Origin: Picocystis sp. L7
Taxonomy: Eukaryota > Chlorophyta > Picocystophyceae > Picocystales > Picocystaceae
Reading direction: 5' to 3'
Length of the DNA stretch: 64,000 nucleotides
NCBI GenBank assembly: GCA_020975725.1
Contig: QXJR01000023.1
Location: 186,001-250,000, forward strand
Shown: piece by piece, positions 50,301 through 59,511 of the stretch
Layout: each line of letters begins with the position of its first letter
Position numbering within the stretch: position 1 is the first letter of the stretch
Notes under the pieces: model-generated
Database searches by the model: none
The model's input: only the letters and a program-made list of their open reading frames with translations
Told to the model about the DNA's origin: nothing
Made by a program: the position numbers and the translations under genes

Positions 50301-51413
50301 ATGCGCGTCGCATGGCGCGTTCGCACGCGTCCTCGCGACCTCCGAGCTTCGTTTTCGAGGGTTCAGCTGCGATGTCCTTCCTGCGACATCCCCCTTCGGG
50401 ACGTGGAAGCCGTCCTGCGACACATGCCGCGTTGCTGCGAGGACATCTACGAGGAGGAACGCTGGCGCATGGCCGCACGTTCCGACGGCCATGGCGAAGT
50501 GGAGGCGGTCATGGCCGATGCCATGGACGCAGAAAGGAGGAGGAGGCGAGAAGCCATCGTGGCAGCCTTCGCCAACCAGGAAGGATACCCGAAAGGTAGG
50601 CGTTCGGCCGCACAAAGAGCCGCTGCAGCGCTGGGACTCTCCACACGACGTGCGAACGCACTGCTGCTCGGCGCGTCGCGCGCCGAACCGCTGCGTCCAT
50701 GGCCGATACCGCTGCGCGTGCTGCACGAGTGCGAGTCGCTGCTGGTCGTGGACAAGCCACCAGGCGTTCGTGCGCAGCCCAGGCATCGATTCGAGACCGA
50801 AAGCTTGTTGAACGCCGTCATTGCGCACGTCGGAACGGATCGAGAGGCGCCTCGAACGGTGCACAGATTGGACATGGACACCACTGGCGTGACCGTGTTT
50901 GCCAAAACGAAGGAAGCAGCAAGACAAATGCAGGCCCAATTCGAAAGCAGGAGCGTCCGAAAGGCTTACTTGGCCGTGACCGGTGCACCGGACGTGGAAG
51001 GAAGGTCCTGGACCACTGAAGCGGCCATTGAGCGAATGAACGAGGGACAAGTGGCCCATCATTGCGTCAAGGAAGGGGGAAAGAAGGCCAAAACGAAATT
51101 CGCATGTCTTGCCTCTGCACAGGACGTGTCCTTGGTGGCAGCCATGCCCGTGACGGGACGCACACATCAGATTCGACTTCACTTGCGAAAGGAAGGACGA
51201 CCCATTGTCGGCGACGAGCTGTATGCTTGCAGGTCAGAAACCATTCCACGGCAAGCCTTGCATGCCGCTGCACTGCAAGTGACGCATCCCACCACCATGG
51301 AACCAATGCTTTTCCTAGCGCCGCTGCCGGATGACATGCTGGGTCTCATGGAACAGCGAGGACTGCCCACGCACGTGGACTGGTCAGAGGCGTGTGCTGC
51401 CTGCCATTTTTGA
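50301..51413 (+). CDS. RluA-family pseudouridine synthase
   Basis: 370 residues from the ATG at 50301. The Arg-rich, acid-poor first 25 residues suggest an organelle targeting peptide. A CPSCD...HMPRC motif (about 26-46) looks like a small zinc finger. The catalytic domain starts at VLHECESLLVVDKPPGV. The active-site motif is HRLDMDTTGV (catalytic Asp near 190). KAYLAVTG and GRTHQIRLHLRKEGRPIVGDELY follow, as in all RluA enzymes. Known: it isomerises uridine in rRNA or tRNA. The N-terminal zinc-finger-like element is not common to the family. Target RNA and compartment are unknown. Confidence 0.93.
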   Translation: MRVAWRVRTRPRDLRASFSRVQLRCPSCDIPLRDVEAVLRHMPRCCEDIYEEERWRMAARSDGHGEVEAVMADAMDAERRRRREAIVAAFANQEGYPKGRRSAAQRAAAALGLSTRRANALLLGASRAEPLRPWPIPLRVLHECESLLVVDKPPGVRAQPRHRFETESLLNAVIAHVGTDREAPRTVHRLDMDTTGVTVFAKTKEAARQMQAQFESRSVRKAYLAVTGAPDVEGRSWTTEAAIERMNEGQVAHHCVKEGGKKAKTKFACLASAQDVSLVAAMPVTGRTHQIRLHLRKEGRPIVGDELYACRSETIPRQALHAAALQVTHPTTMEPMLFLAPLPDDMLGLMEQRGLPTHVDWSEACAACHF

Positions 51414-52478
51414 ACGCACGATCACCCACTCGTATGCGTGCACGAATCGGTTGTGTGCGCGGGTGCGAGATTCCAACCGTCGAGAGCCGATCACCCTGGC
51501 GTACGGTGTCCATGCATGCTTGTGCACCAACAAGAAGTCCTGCTTTGCACCGACTGCGATCCCTTGGTGGTGACCCAAAGACGGTTCGGTCCCAACCTAT
51601 CTTGGTTGCTTCCAGTCTCCACCTTGCAATTTTTGATCGCGATCCCATCGAGGGCGTTGCTCTGGGTTTGCTGCAGGCATTCGACACGCTGAAGAAGCAG
51701 CCCTGCAGCCTTGCTTGTGTGGAGGTCTTCCCTGGATGGAAGAGAAGCGGCTGGCAATCGACTTCCCTCCATGCAGCAGGAATAAACGAGCACAGGGGTG
51801 CATTTCACCGCCCATCTTGACCTCATGAAACGCCTCTCTCCATCGGCAGCCACCGGCGGATCTCCTTCAGCATCGATCCACACGCAAGATTCGGGAGCAC
51901 AGGACGCGAAGTGCGGTGTTGTGTTGGCCGAGGTGCCTCCTTGCCCTTGCACAGATGCATCTCATTGGATCCATCGTTCCCATGGCACTAGCATGCCTTG
52001 GCAGCATGGGAAAATGTTGGTCCTCACTTGCCCTGTGTCCCTTGGGGCTGGCCATCCTCTGCGCACTCGAGCCATCCACCCCGTCCCTTCCCTCCGACCC
52101 TGCTCCACGCTCGGCAGATGCACCGTGTGCCGCCGAGGAGGAGGTCCAGCCTCCTTCGGCCCGGTCCCCCCTCGTGTTTTTGCACGTGTTAAGTGGTGCG
52201 ATCGTGGACTCCCAGACACCGCCTCGCATCGCGACGTTCGCGGCTTCTCGCGCGGCAAAAGGGACCTTTCGGAGCGGAAGGGAGCGGATCCGAAGGGAGG
52301 AGAGATCCTCCAGGGAGAATCCACGACCTCCACGGACGTTTCGGACCGAGGTGCGCGGTGCGACACCACGTGGGAACCTGCACAAGGGCCACGCCGTTGC
52401 AGACGAGAGCACGTCCGTGCGCGCTTGCGTGGCTCGTTTGATTGGGTCTGAAGGCGCAGGTGGAACGCTTGGATCGCC
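51414..52478. other. Intergenic, no gene seen
   Basis: About 1.07 kb, GC-rich. Both strands have open frames of 60-200 codons but without domains. The frames that run on into the next gene are antisense or shifted shadows. The last 100 bp must hold the promoter of the small coiled-coil protein. Confidence 0.45.
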
Positions 52479-52898
52479 ATGGCACATGCCATGTTGGAAA
52501 ACTACGCGAAAAAGTACATCCAGACGGGATCTCCGAAACCCCTGGTCCACTTCATGACCACCGTCGGCATCGGCTGCTACATCGGCGAGTGCGTGCATCA
52601 CGCCAGGTCGGAAGCGGCCGCCAAACGTGCCCTGGAAACCAGGTACGAGGAAGCGGTCAAGGGATACGAGGATGCGAAAATGAGCAAAGTCTCGTACCAG
52701 GAAGAGGTGGAGAGCATGCGAAGGGAGATTCAGCAGACCTACCAAAAAATCGAGCAGCTGAAGCAGGACGTCGTGAAGCAGAAACAAGAGGTCGAGGCCT
52801 CTCTGGGTCAATTGCCCAAGTTCGACGATGCCATTGCAGATGCGAAAAAGCACATGGAAGCGGCCAAGAAAAAGTGGGAAGAAGAAGGGAAGCACTAG
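52479..52898 (+). CDS. Small single-helix membrane protein with coiled-coil tail
   Basis: 139 residues from the ATG at 52479. The N-terminus ENYAKKYIQTGSPKPLVHF precedes one short hydrophobic stretch (MTTVGIGCYIGECV). A charged helix from about 45 to the end then shows heptads and many Lys/Glu/Gln (QQTYQKIEQLKQDVVKQKQE), a coiled coil. Layout and the short tryptophan-poor helix resemble small peripheral-stalk or membrane subunits of mitochondrial ATP synthase, including the algal-specific ones, but I cannot assign it to one. There is no cleavable signal peptide. Confidence 0.65.
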   Translation: MAHAMLENYAKKYIQTGSPKPLVHFMTTVGIGCYIGECVHHARSEAAAKRALETRYEEAVKGYEDAKMSKVSYQEEVESMRREIQQTYQKIEQLKQDVVKQKQEVEASLGQLPKFDDAIADAKKHMEAAKKKWEEEGKH

Positions 52899-53199
52899 GA
52901 CATGCTCCATGGCCAGGTAAACTTTATTCAACACTCCTGTATTCGGGATTGAGATACTTCTTATTACGAGACTCGCTTGCATCCAAGGTTTCTGCAGGTA
53001 ACCAGTACTATTTTCCACTTTCGTTTCTCTTCTTTGCGCTCCTTCGAACGACCGTGGCACGTTGGATGCGATGGTGCTGTTCCAGGAAGGTGGTCTCGTG
53101 TACAGGTTCGGTATGGATGTAGGATATACCGCCCGGGTCGGACTTATTGCTGCGAGAGCCTACGTGCTGGGATGGGTGCAAAGTCTTTGCGGTGCGTTT

Positions 53200-54240
53200 T
53201 CAGTGTGCTTGCAGGCTCTCCTTCTGGTGTTTGGTGAAACGGGGACCGTTGGTAGATGCGTCGGTGCGATCCCGGTATCCTTTCCCATCCCTCCTGTTTT
53301 TTCTCCGCCTTCTTTCTGACGCTTGCGGTTGTATGCGGAGGACCTTGTAGGCCCGACCTTTCTTCCTCCCTTCTTCGTGCACAAGTTGTTCCAATGTCAC
53401 GATGTCCGGATATGCTTCTGCCAGATCCACCACGCGTTCCAGTCCATGTTCCTTCAAGCGGAGGGGTTCGCCATAAAGGCGCGCGTACATCTGGTTGAAT
53501 TCACTGACGCGTATGCATCGATGTTTTCGCATCAAGATGACGAGACGTTCCCGCAGCGAATCCGTTGCGGGCGCTCTGGCCACCGCAGCGTTTCCAGGTT
53601 GGCCCATCGGATACGTCCGCGGCAAGGTTCGGAGCAGTTCTCTCGCGTCTTCCACGCCGTAATCGTCGGCAAATCGCAGCGCGGATCCATAGACGAGGCG
53701 ATACTCCTCCAACAGGACGCGCAAGGACGCTTCGCCACCTCTTTCGTCCAGGAGGGCCAGGAGCCGTTCCTCCACGATGGCACGCGCATCCCGGAGCAGG
53801 TGTCTTCTTCTTCTTTTCCTCGCCGTTTTGGGAGAAGTGCGTGTTTTTTTCCGCCTCCTCCTTGTCTTGGCGTCGGCCTCTCCATCCGTTCGTTCGCCGT
53901 GCACTCCTTCCTTGCCTTGTGCGGTTGCATGGACGTGTTCTACCGCAATTGCTTCGATTTCCTCGTCCCAGGAAGCGTCCTTCGTCCATTTATGCGTCTT
54001 CCATTCCCTCGAATCCCTCCTGGAGACGCCATGGACCTCGCTTCCACACTTCGTTCGCCACGCCATCGGCAGCTTCGCACCGGTGGGATGGGTGCGTTCA
54101 CCTCCTTCGATTCGCCGCCACCGCCCCTCGGATCGCTTCCGTGGCGTTCCATGGACGTTGGTTCGTGTCCTTGCATCCCTGTATCCCCTCCAGAGGCGTC
54201 CATGTGCCGTTCGTTTCCCGTGCGACGCCGACATGTCCAT
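53200..54240 (-). CDS. Double LOTUS (OST-HTH) domain protein
   Basis: 346 residues from the ATG at 54240. Residues 1-150 are basic, with a nuclear-localisation-like RRRRKKTR and KRRRRH. Two winged-helix LOTUS domains follow: about 151-209 (VEERLLALLDERGGEASLRV, then LLEEYRLVYGSAL) and about 229-300 (LRERLVILMRKHRCIRVSEF, then NQMYARLYGEPLRLKEHGL). Known: LOTUS domains bind RNA, including G-quadruplexes, or the helicase Vasa, and occur in germ-granule proteins and in plant/bacterial nucleases. No NYN nuclease or Tudor domain is present. An RNA-regulatory role is inferred. Confidence 0.75.
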   Translation of the reverse strand: MDMSASHGKRTAHGRLWRGYRDARTRTNVHGTPRKRSEGRWRRIEGGERTHPTGAKLPMAWRTKCGSEVHGVSRRDSREWKTHKWTKDASWDEEIEAIAVEHVHATAQGKEGVHGERTDGEADAKTRRRRKKTRTSPKTARKRRRRHLLRDARAIVEERLLALLDERGGEASLRVLLEEYRLVYGSALRFADDYGVEDARELLRTLPRTYPMGQPGNAAVARAPATDSLRERLVILMRKHRCIRVSEFNQMYARLYGEPLRLKEHGLERVVDLAEAYPDIVTLEQLVHEEGRKKGRAYKVLRIQPQASERRRRKNRRDGKGYRDRTDASTNGPRFTKHQKESLQAH

Positions 54241-54591
54241 GCCAGGTCCACCGACGCTTCTGCGCCATGCCTCGTGGGCCCCCCCTCCACAACCGCAACC
54301 GCACGAAAGGAATAGAAACGGATACGAGCGATTGCCATCTACCGGGTCGGATGTGGATCGCCCCTTTGCTTGGTGGGGAGGGATCGAGGACCAGGATGAG
54401 AGGGATTGGGAGAGAGGGATTGGGAGAGAGGGATTGGGAGAGAGGGATTGGGAGAGAGGGAGAGAGAGGGAGAGAGAGGGAGAGAGAGGGAGAGAGAGGG
54501 AGAGAGAGGGAGAGAGGGATTGGGAGAGAGGGAGAGAGAGGGAGAGAGAGGGAGAGAGGGAGAGAGGGAGAGAGAGGGTAGTGCCTCAAGT
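54241..54591. other. Promoter side of the LOTUS gene with purine microsatellite
   Basis: The LOTUS start codon is followed leftward by its gene; this spacer lies 5' of it. Bases 54401-54579 are a GGGAGAGA/GGGATTGGGAGAGA purine repeat, which ends 12 bp before the palindrome that starts the recombinase element. Confidence 0.6.
54401..54579. repeat. Purine-rich (GGGAGAGA) microsatellite
   Basis: About 180 bp of GGGAGAGAGA units, with an early subset carrying GGGATTGGGAGAGA. Strong purine asymmetry, potentially triplex-forming. It directly abuts the recombinase element on its left. Confidence 0.95.
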
Positions 54592-54615
54592 TTTTGTAAC
54601 GATATCGTTACAAAA
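54592..54615. repeat. Left palindromic site
   Basis: A perfect 24-bp palindrome: half-site TTTTGTAACGA, centre TA, then TCGTTACAAAA. Similarity extends outward as TCAAG on the left and CGTTGA on the right, so each arm reaches about 17 bp. The layout (two arms around a tiny core) is that of recombination sites used by tyrosine recombinases. Confidence 0.85.
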
Positions 54616-54745
54616 CGTTGAATCGGGATCTCGACCCGTAGATATCGATGGGGATGGGGAGGGCTGATATCGGTTGATCGAAGGCTGCTCTGCACGTTCG
54701 GGACCAAGGGGAAGGGCAATCGGTTGATCCAGGCAACGGACGACG

Positions 54746-56908
54746 TCACGCACGTCCTCGGCCGGTGTCGCCACCTTCCGCCCGTTCTTTCTCGATCTTT
54801 CGCAGGTACGTGGCAGCCGTACGCCAGGATAACTTGCGACCGTTGCGGGACGCATGTGGCACTGCGTCTTTGATGCGATCGAACACCTCGTTTGCTCGAT
54901 GTGCAGAAATGATCGACCGACCGTCCCACTCGCCTCGATGCTGGACCTCGTCCAACAAAACCTTCATCAGGTAGTGTAAGTCTGCGAGGTGTGGTCGTTG
55001 CTTCCTGCTGACATGGGTTGTACTCAAACGCATCCAAGGGAGGTCACCTGAAACGTAGGAGACCCACGCCTGGCGTACTGTCAGCTTCGTGGGCAACTGG
55101 ATGGATGATGCTGGCAGTCGAAGCAGGCCAAGTGCTCCATCGGCCTGGTGCGCCTCTACCAGACCTTCTGCTTGCCGTGCTTGAACGAGATCGTCCATTC
55201 GTTGGACCAGCGGAGTGACGATCTCGTTCATAGCTAGTTGGATTGTTGCTTGAGTGATGTTGCCACACTGCATGTCTCTCTCCTGCATGCACTGAAGGAC
55301 CACAGCACGCATGTCATCCTTCAGTGTGTGCAAGCTTGCTGCAGCATCCTCGCAATGGCTCAGGATGTGCACATTCATTGGAATACCGGTTGGACTGATG
55401 TGATTACCCCATCGGTCACGATTGGAGTCAGCGCTCACAAACTCTTTGGCGCATACCTTGCTGCTGTCCTTCCACAAAGGGATATTGCGCAAAGGATGGA
55501 CAAGAGGAAGGGTCTCATGGATCCAACTTTCATGAAACAGCAGAGTAGCGAGAAGATGCTCCAGGACAGCATCTAATGCCAGCGTCTTTCCAAATGCCGG
55601 GAAGGTCAACCGGGCAAGCCTTCGAACGATGGCGGTGTCCACACCAGGTGAGAAATGCGGAGGTAATTGAGCAAATCGGGAACCACTTGATGGGGCGTGG
55701 CCTGCCACGATCCGTCCGATATACTGATCACCTGCTGATTCGTATCGCAGGTACGTCCCGAGGACTTTGCCCGTATCCCGACCGGCACGGTTACAAATAC
55801 TCATCATCGAGGGGCCATCTGTGATACCGGAAGTAACATATGTGCTGGAGCCCTTTCTATTTGAATGGGTGCCAATGTCACTTGGTTCCAAGCCATAGCA
55901 TTGCAACATGTCTTTGTTTTTCTGCTTGAACCGCTCCATGTGAGCCGAGTGAGCCGCATAGATGTTGGCATGGGGAAATATGGCATTGCCATCTTGACCT
56001 ACATCTGAGCATGCCAAGTATGCGGCCAAGCAAAACAAAGGACAAATTTCAGGAGTGGTCGGATTGGAGTAAACATGCTTGGGGAATCTCCCTTGTTTCT
56101 CACCATTTTGGTCATTTTTCTGATGTGGTATGTACACTTTCAGACCGTCATTCTCCCATTGCAAGTGGGAAAGGCAGAGTCCACATGTGCTATGGGCACG
56201 TGATGACAAATTCCACGAGAAAACATGGATGAGCATTGCACCCAAAACTCCATCCATCAATAGCTTCTTTGACATAGCACAATAGAGTTGGTATGGTAAT
56301 GCCATTTTCCCCCTTTCATGCGTCGTATTTGGGTCGACTCCTCGTTCTTGTGCCGACATCCTTCTCAATGCATTCATGTATTCGGTTACTTGTTCATTGA
56401 ACCATTCAGGAAGAGGGCTATCAGCACAACGATAGAGGTGCTTCAATGCACTTCTATAATTTCCATAAGTCCGAAGGTAAGTTTCTCGACCTTCAATGTC
56501 TCGCTTTCTTTGTTGCGAAAGGAACAGTGCCCATGCATGGAAGTGAAGGCAATCCAAATTGATCTTGTCAGTGAGAGCACTCTCCTCCATCCCTTCTGCC
56601 TGCAACAAAGTGTTCTTAATTGTAGCCACGCGTTCCTTTTCATCCATCAATTGCAATGATGCTCTCCAATTGTCCGTTATGAACCCGTTACTTTGCCAAG
56701 AAGATAAGTTTTCGAAGTTGTCAACCGCCCATGCCACAAATCGTTTGTTCATTCCAAGATATGCCTTTCGAGTCTTTTCGGACTTGCTGTTGCGTTGGAT
56801 CTCCCTCACAAGTGAAGGCTGAAGTCGTTGTCCACCTTCACCGCCAAGTTGCATACTTAGAGGCTCACCATCCGGACGCGGTGACTCCGGAAGGTCGGTC
56901 GACGCCAT
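54746..56908 (-). CDS. Tyrosine recombinase
   Basis: 720 residues from the ATG at 56908. The N-terminal half is helical, with SLVREIQRNSKSEKTRKAYL (about 33-52) as a SAM-like core-binding start. Catalytic residues of the tyrosine recombinase family can be traced: Arg237 in WNLSSRAHS, Lys264 in IPHQKNDQ, His348/Arg351 in GTHSNRKGSSTY, and a candidate nucleophile Tyr396 in GDQYIGR. About 230 residues follow the Tyr, including repeated QADG/QAEGLVEAHQ and a C-terminal helical domain. Known: such genes occur in Crypton transposons and in expanded families of algal genomes. The frame is uninterrupted, so it may be active. Confidence 0.85.
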   Translation of the reverse strand: MASTDLPESPRPDGEPLSMQLGGEGGQRLQPSLVREIQRNSKSEKTRKAYLGMNKRFVAWAVDNFENLSSWQSNGFITDNWRASLQLMDEKERVATIKNTLLQAEGMEESALTDKINLDCLHFHAWALFLSQQRKRDIEGRETYLRTYGNYRSALKHLYRCADSPLPEWFNEQVTEYMNALRRMSAQERGVDPNTTHERGKMALPYQLYCAMSKKLLMDGVLGAMLIHVFSWNLSSRAHSTCGLCLSHLQWENDGLKVYIPHQKNDQNGEKQGRFPKHVYSNPTTPEICPLFCLAAYLACSDVGQDGNAIFPHANIYAAHSAHMERFKQKNKDMLQCYGLEPSDIGTHSNRKGSSTYVTSGITDGPSMMSICNRAGRDTGKVLGTYLRYESAGDQYIGRIVAGHAPSSGSRFAQLPPHFSPGVDTAIVRRLARLTFPAFGKTLALDAVLEHLLATLLFHESWIHETLPLVHPLRNIPLWKDSSKVCAKEFVSADSNRDRWGNHISPTGIPMNVHILSHCEDAAASLHTLKDDMRAVVLQCMQERDMQCGNITQATIQLAMNEIVTPLVQRMDDLVQARQAEGLVEAHQADGALGLLRLPASSIQLPTKLTVRQAWVSYVSGDLPWMRLSTTHVSRKQRPHLADLHYLMKVLLDEVQHRGEWDGRSIISAHRANEVFDRIKDAVPHASRNGRKLSWRTAATYLRKIEKERAEGGDTGRGRA

Positions 56909-57006
56909 CGCCAACGGATACTTCGTTTGGTCCCTCCTCCGGATCGATCCATCGATACCTTTTCCTTCGGCCCTCGAGATTTTCGATCGATTCGATCGGT
57001 ATCTTT

Positions 57007-57030
57007 TTTTGTAAGGATCTCGTTACAAAA
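57007..57030. repeat. Right palindromic site
   Basis: A 24-bp imperfect palindrome: TTTTGTAAGGA then TCTCGTTACAAAA, matching the left site at 22 of 24 positions. It is followed by AGTTGAG, as the left site is followed by CGTTGAA. Confidence 0.85.
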
Positions 57031-57124
57031 AGTTGAGCCATCGATCGATGGAAAAACGGACAATAGGAAAGGAGGTCGTTTCGATAGGGAAAACGGGGCG
57101 GGATCCATCCCCTCGTGAATCAAC

Positions 57125-57149
57125 TTTTTATAACGAATCGTTACAAAAA
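57125..57149. repeat. Third palindromic site, upstream of the RWD gene
   Basis: TTTTTATAACGA, a single A, then TCGTTACAAAAA. Its left arm is preceded by ATCAAC, the mirror image of the AGTTGA after the second site. A further right-hand half (GGTTACAAAATGTTG) lies at 57181-57195 across the first in-frame ATG of the RWD gene. The array may be the original target for the element or a local regulatory motif. Confidence 0.75.
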
Positions 57150-57222
57150 CGGTCCATTCGATAGGGGATTTTGGAATCCGGGTTACAAAATGTTGGGAGA
57201 AAGGGAGAGATTGGTTTCGACG

Positions 57223-58074
57223 ATGGACGCGTCATGGCGCATGGACGCAGTTCGCAGGCAGCTGGAGGAGCTGGAGGCCGTGCGTGCGACGTGGCCGGAG
57301 GAAGGAGCGGTGGTCCTGTGTCGCGAAGAAAAGGACGCATTGGACCGACTGCGAAGGACGGTCGATGGCGGAGGTGTGGACGTAGGCGTTGGATCCGAAG
57401 GAAGTGCGACGGTCTCCTACGCCGTCGCACCGACGAACGTCCCAGGCGTCGTGCTGCAGGTGTCCCTTCCGCGATCCTATCCCGTCCAAGGACGTCCCAC
57501 CATCCGTGCGGACGTCCAACACGCCACGAGGGAACGGACGGCAATGGTGCAGCGAACGATCGACGCGTGCTTGTCCCAGCTGGAAGGATGCGAGTGCGTC
57601 CATGCCGCCGTCTCGGCCGCGCAGGAAGCCATGGAGGACGTCGGCGTGCGCTTGGATCCGTCCCGACCGGTCCCACGCGCGTCCGAGGGGTCGGACGCGA
57701 CGTGTTCGATCCGTGCGCTGTGGTTCCACCACGTGTATGCGCGCGGGAAGCGAAAGGCCATGGCCACGTGGGCGAGGGAGCTTCGCCTGCGCGGATGGTG
57801 CCTCGTGGGACGTCCAGGCGCTTTGGTGGTCTTCGGAAGGAGAGGAGACGCGGCGACGTTCGTCCAGAACGTCAAAGGCTTGCGTTGGCAGGCCGTGGCG
57901 GAGCGATACGTGGAAGACGACGTGGATCCCGCGCGTGGCGTGGACCTGTCGCACTTGCCGCGAGGTGGATGGGAAGAGATCGATGGCGAACGTGGATTCG
58001 CTCGATTGGTGGAACGATGTCGTGATGCAGGCTTGGAACGCGTGGTGCACGCCCTCATCCGCAAGGACACCTGA
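57223..58074 (+). CDS. RWD-domain protein, RWDD2-like
   Basis: 283 residues from the ATG at 57223 (an in-frame ATG at 57190 would add 11). The N-terminal RWD domain covers about 1-130, with VSYAVAPTNVPGVVLQVSLP and the RWD proline motif SYPVQGRP. The C-terminal DUF1115-type domain begins at ALWFHHVYARGKRKA (about 170) and includes WCLVGRPGALVVFG and FVQNVKGLRWQAV. This two-domain layout is that of RWDD2A/B and plant homologues. Known function is thin; RWD domains mediate protein contacts. It converges on the methyltransferase, 32 bp between stops. Confidence 0.9.
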   Translation: MDASWRMDAVRRQLEELEAVRATWPEEGAVVLCREEKDALDRLRRTVDGGGVDVGVGSEGSATVSYAVAPTNVPGVVLQVSLPRSYPVQGRPTIRADVQHATRERTAMVQRTIDACLSQLEGCECVHAAVSAAQEAMEDVGVRLDPSRPVPRASEGSDATCSIRALWFHHVYARGKRKAMATWARELRLRGWCLVGRPGALVVFGRRGDAATFVQNVKGLRWQAVAERYVEDDVDPARGVDLSHLPRGGWEEIDGERGFARLVERCRDAGLERVVHALIRKDT

Positions 58075-58106
58075 ACGCACCCACCTGCCCAATCGCATCG
58101 ATTCCA

Positions 58107-59409
58107 TCAGTGGTGGAACGCGAGGTCGAGCTTCCAATCGTGCGGTGCATCTCGATGGTCCAAGAAGATCTCCACGTATCCACCTTCGTATTCGGACGCT
58201 TGTCGCAGGCCCAAGGTGCGTCCGTCGGCATCGGCCGCGACGGCGTTCGGATCCAAGGCACGCACGCACGTGCGCAAGTTCCAACGATGGGCTTGATGGA
58301 GGAAACCAGCGAGGTACTGGTGGTCCCGCACCGCACCCACCACGTGGGCACGTCCGCCTGGAGACACGCGACGAGCGCAGCTGGCCGCACACGCCTCGGC
58401 GCATTCCACGTCGTACAGGAGCTCGCTGCCGATCACCAGCGAGTAGGAAGCGTCTTCGGACAGGACGGGTGCGTCGACGTGCGCCTGCATCCGCGTCCTT
58501 TCCTCCTTCGGATGGACGTGGACGTCGGCAGGCGCCTCCAAACGACGTCGGTCGTCTCGCCAATCCAACCGTCGCACCCGTAGAGCGCCGTCCTGGACCT
58601 CCCATGGCAGCTCTTTGGTGCGTTGGATGGCTTTCACGGCCTCCGCGTCGTCCATCCCTTCCCCTTGCTTGGCCTGGTAAAGCGCCATCGTCTCCCTGGC
58701 CACCTGCAGTGCGCCTTCCTCGCCGTCGCTCATCACCACGTGTGGCGCGCCACAGAGTGCCGCCACGCATCCCAAGAGTCCCACGCCCGTGCCGAGCTCC
58801 AACACCGTCTCCTGCGCCATCTCACGTCGATCCATGGACGAAAGGACGCGACAAAGGAAGTAGGAGGCGCCCCAGAGACGTGCGCCCAGTCCATCGCGCA
58901 ACGCGCCTTCTCGCACCAGGACCGTCGGCAAGGTGGTCGAAGCGCGGACGCTGCGAACGCGGACCTGCGTGGCGCCCTCGCCGCACAGGCTCGCCAGGGA
59001 AGCCGACAAGGCGGACAGCAGCCTCTCCTCGGCGCCGCGCGACAAGGACGCGCGCATGGCGGCTTCCAACGTCGCAGGTGCGCCACAAGCCACCGCTTCC
59101 TGTCGATCCGGAACGGTGCGAAGAGCAGGCGTCAGGCACATCCTGCGACGCCAAATCGTAATCACAGGTTCGAATTCCTCTCCAGGCGCGAAGAAGAGCG
59201 TCCAGGCGAAGACGCACCTCCTCGTACACCGCGCTCCTGGAGGCGGCTTCCGCCAGCTCCTGGGCGGCGCGTTTCGCTCTGGAGGACGCGGACGGATCTC
59301 CTGGACGTCCCACGTACTCCTGGAGCGCGTCCATCCATCCTTCCACGCGCTCGTTGGCCACCATGGCCTCGTACAGGTCCGCCTCGTCGCCCAGCTTGGC
59401 CTCCGCCAT
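58107..59409 (-). CDS. METTL21/FAM86-type protein methyltransferase, probably with one short intron
   Basis: Start at the ATG 59409 (MAEAKLGDEADLYEAMVANE). The N-terminal helical part stays in one frame to about 59200; the SAM domain lies in another frame from about 59090 onward. A GT-AG intron of 40 or 118 nt would join them; the exact one is not decided. SAM motif I is VLELGTGVGLLGCVAALCGA, then VVMSDGEEGALQVARETM, VRRLDWRDD, and the post-I motif SYSLVIGSELLYDVE, all as in lysine methyltransferases of the Methyltransf_16 family. The C-terminus GYVEIFLDHRDAPHDW is plausible. Target protein unknown. Total length is about 400 residues. Confidence 0.8.
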
Positions 59410-59511
59410 GACCCCAGTCGAATGTGGACGGTGCACCCACCACCACTCACACGAACACAACTCGTCCAAGACACCAAGGGGACGAAGAATGCAGGGACCG
59501 CAAGGCCACAA

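Larger units (their letters stand above)
54592..57030. mobile_element. Tyrosine-recombinase element (Crypton-like) between palindromic sites
   Basis: About 2.44 kb holding a single large leftward gene for a tyrosine recombinase, bounded by two 24-bp palindromes in matching arrangement (54592-54615 and 57007-57030). There are no terminal inverted repeats, as expected of Cryptons, which insert by site-specific recombination at short direct repeats. A third related palindrome lies at 57125-57149. The exact element ends are inferred from the palindromes; one of them may be outside the mobile unit. Confidence 0.7.

Noticed and set aside
57232-59161. 512- and 590-codon open frames over the RWD and METTL genes
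   Set aside because: GC-rich shadow frames; the RWD and SAM-domain motifs fall in the other frames.
59150-59190. GGTTCGAATTCC B-box-like string on the plus strand
   Set aside because: The T-stem does not pair, no A-box lies upstream, and it falls inside the METTL gene.
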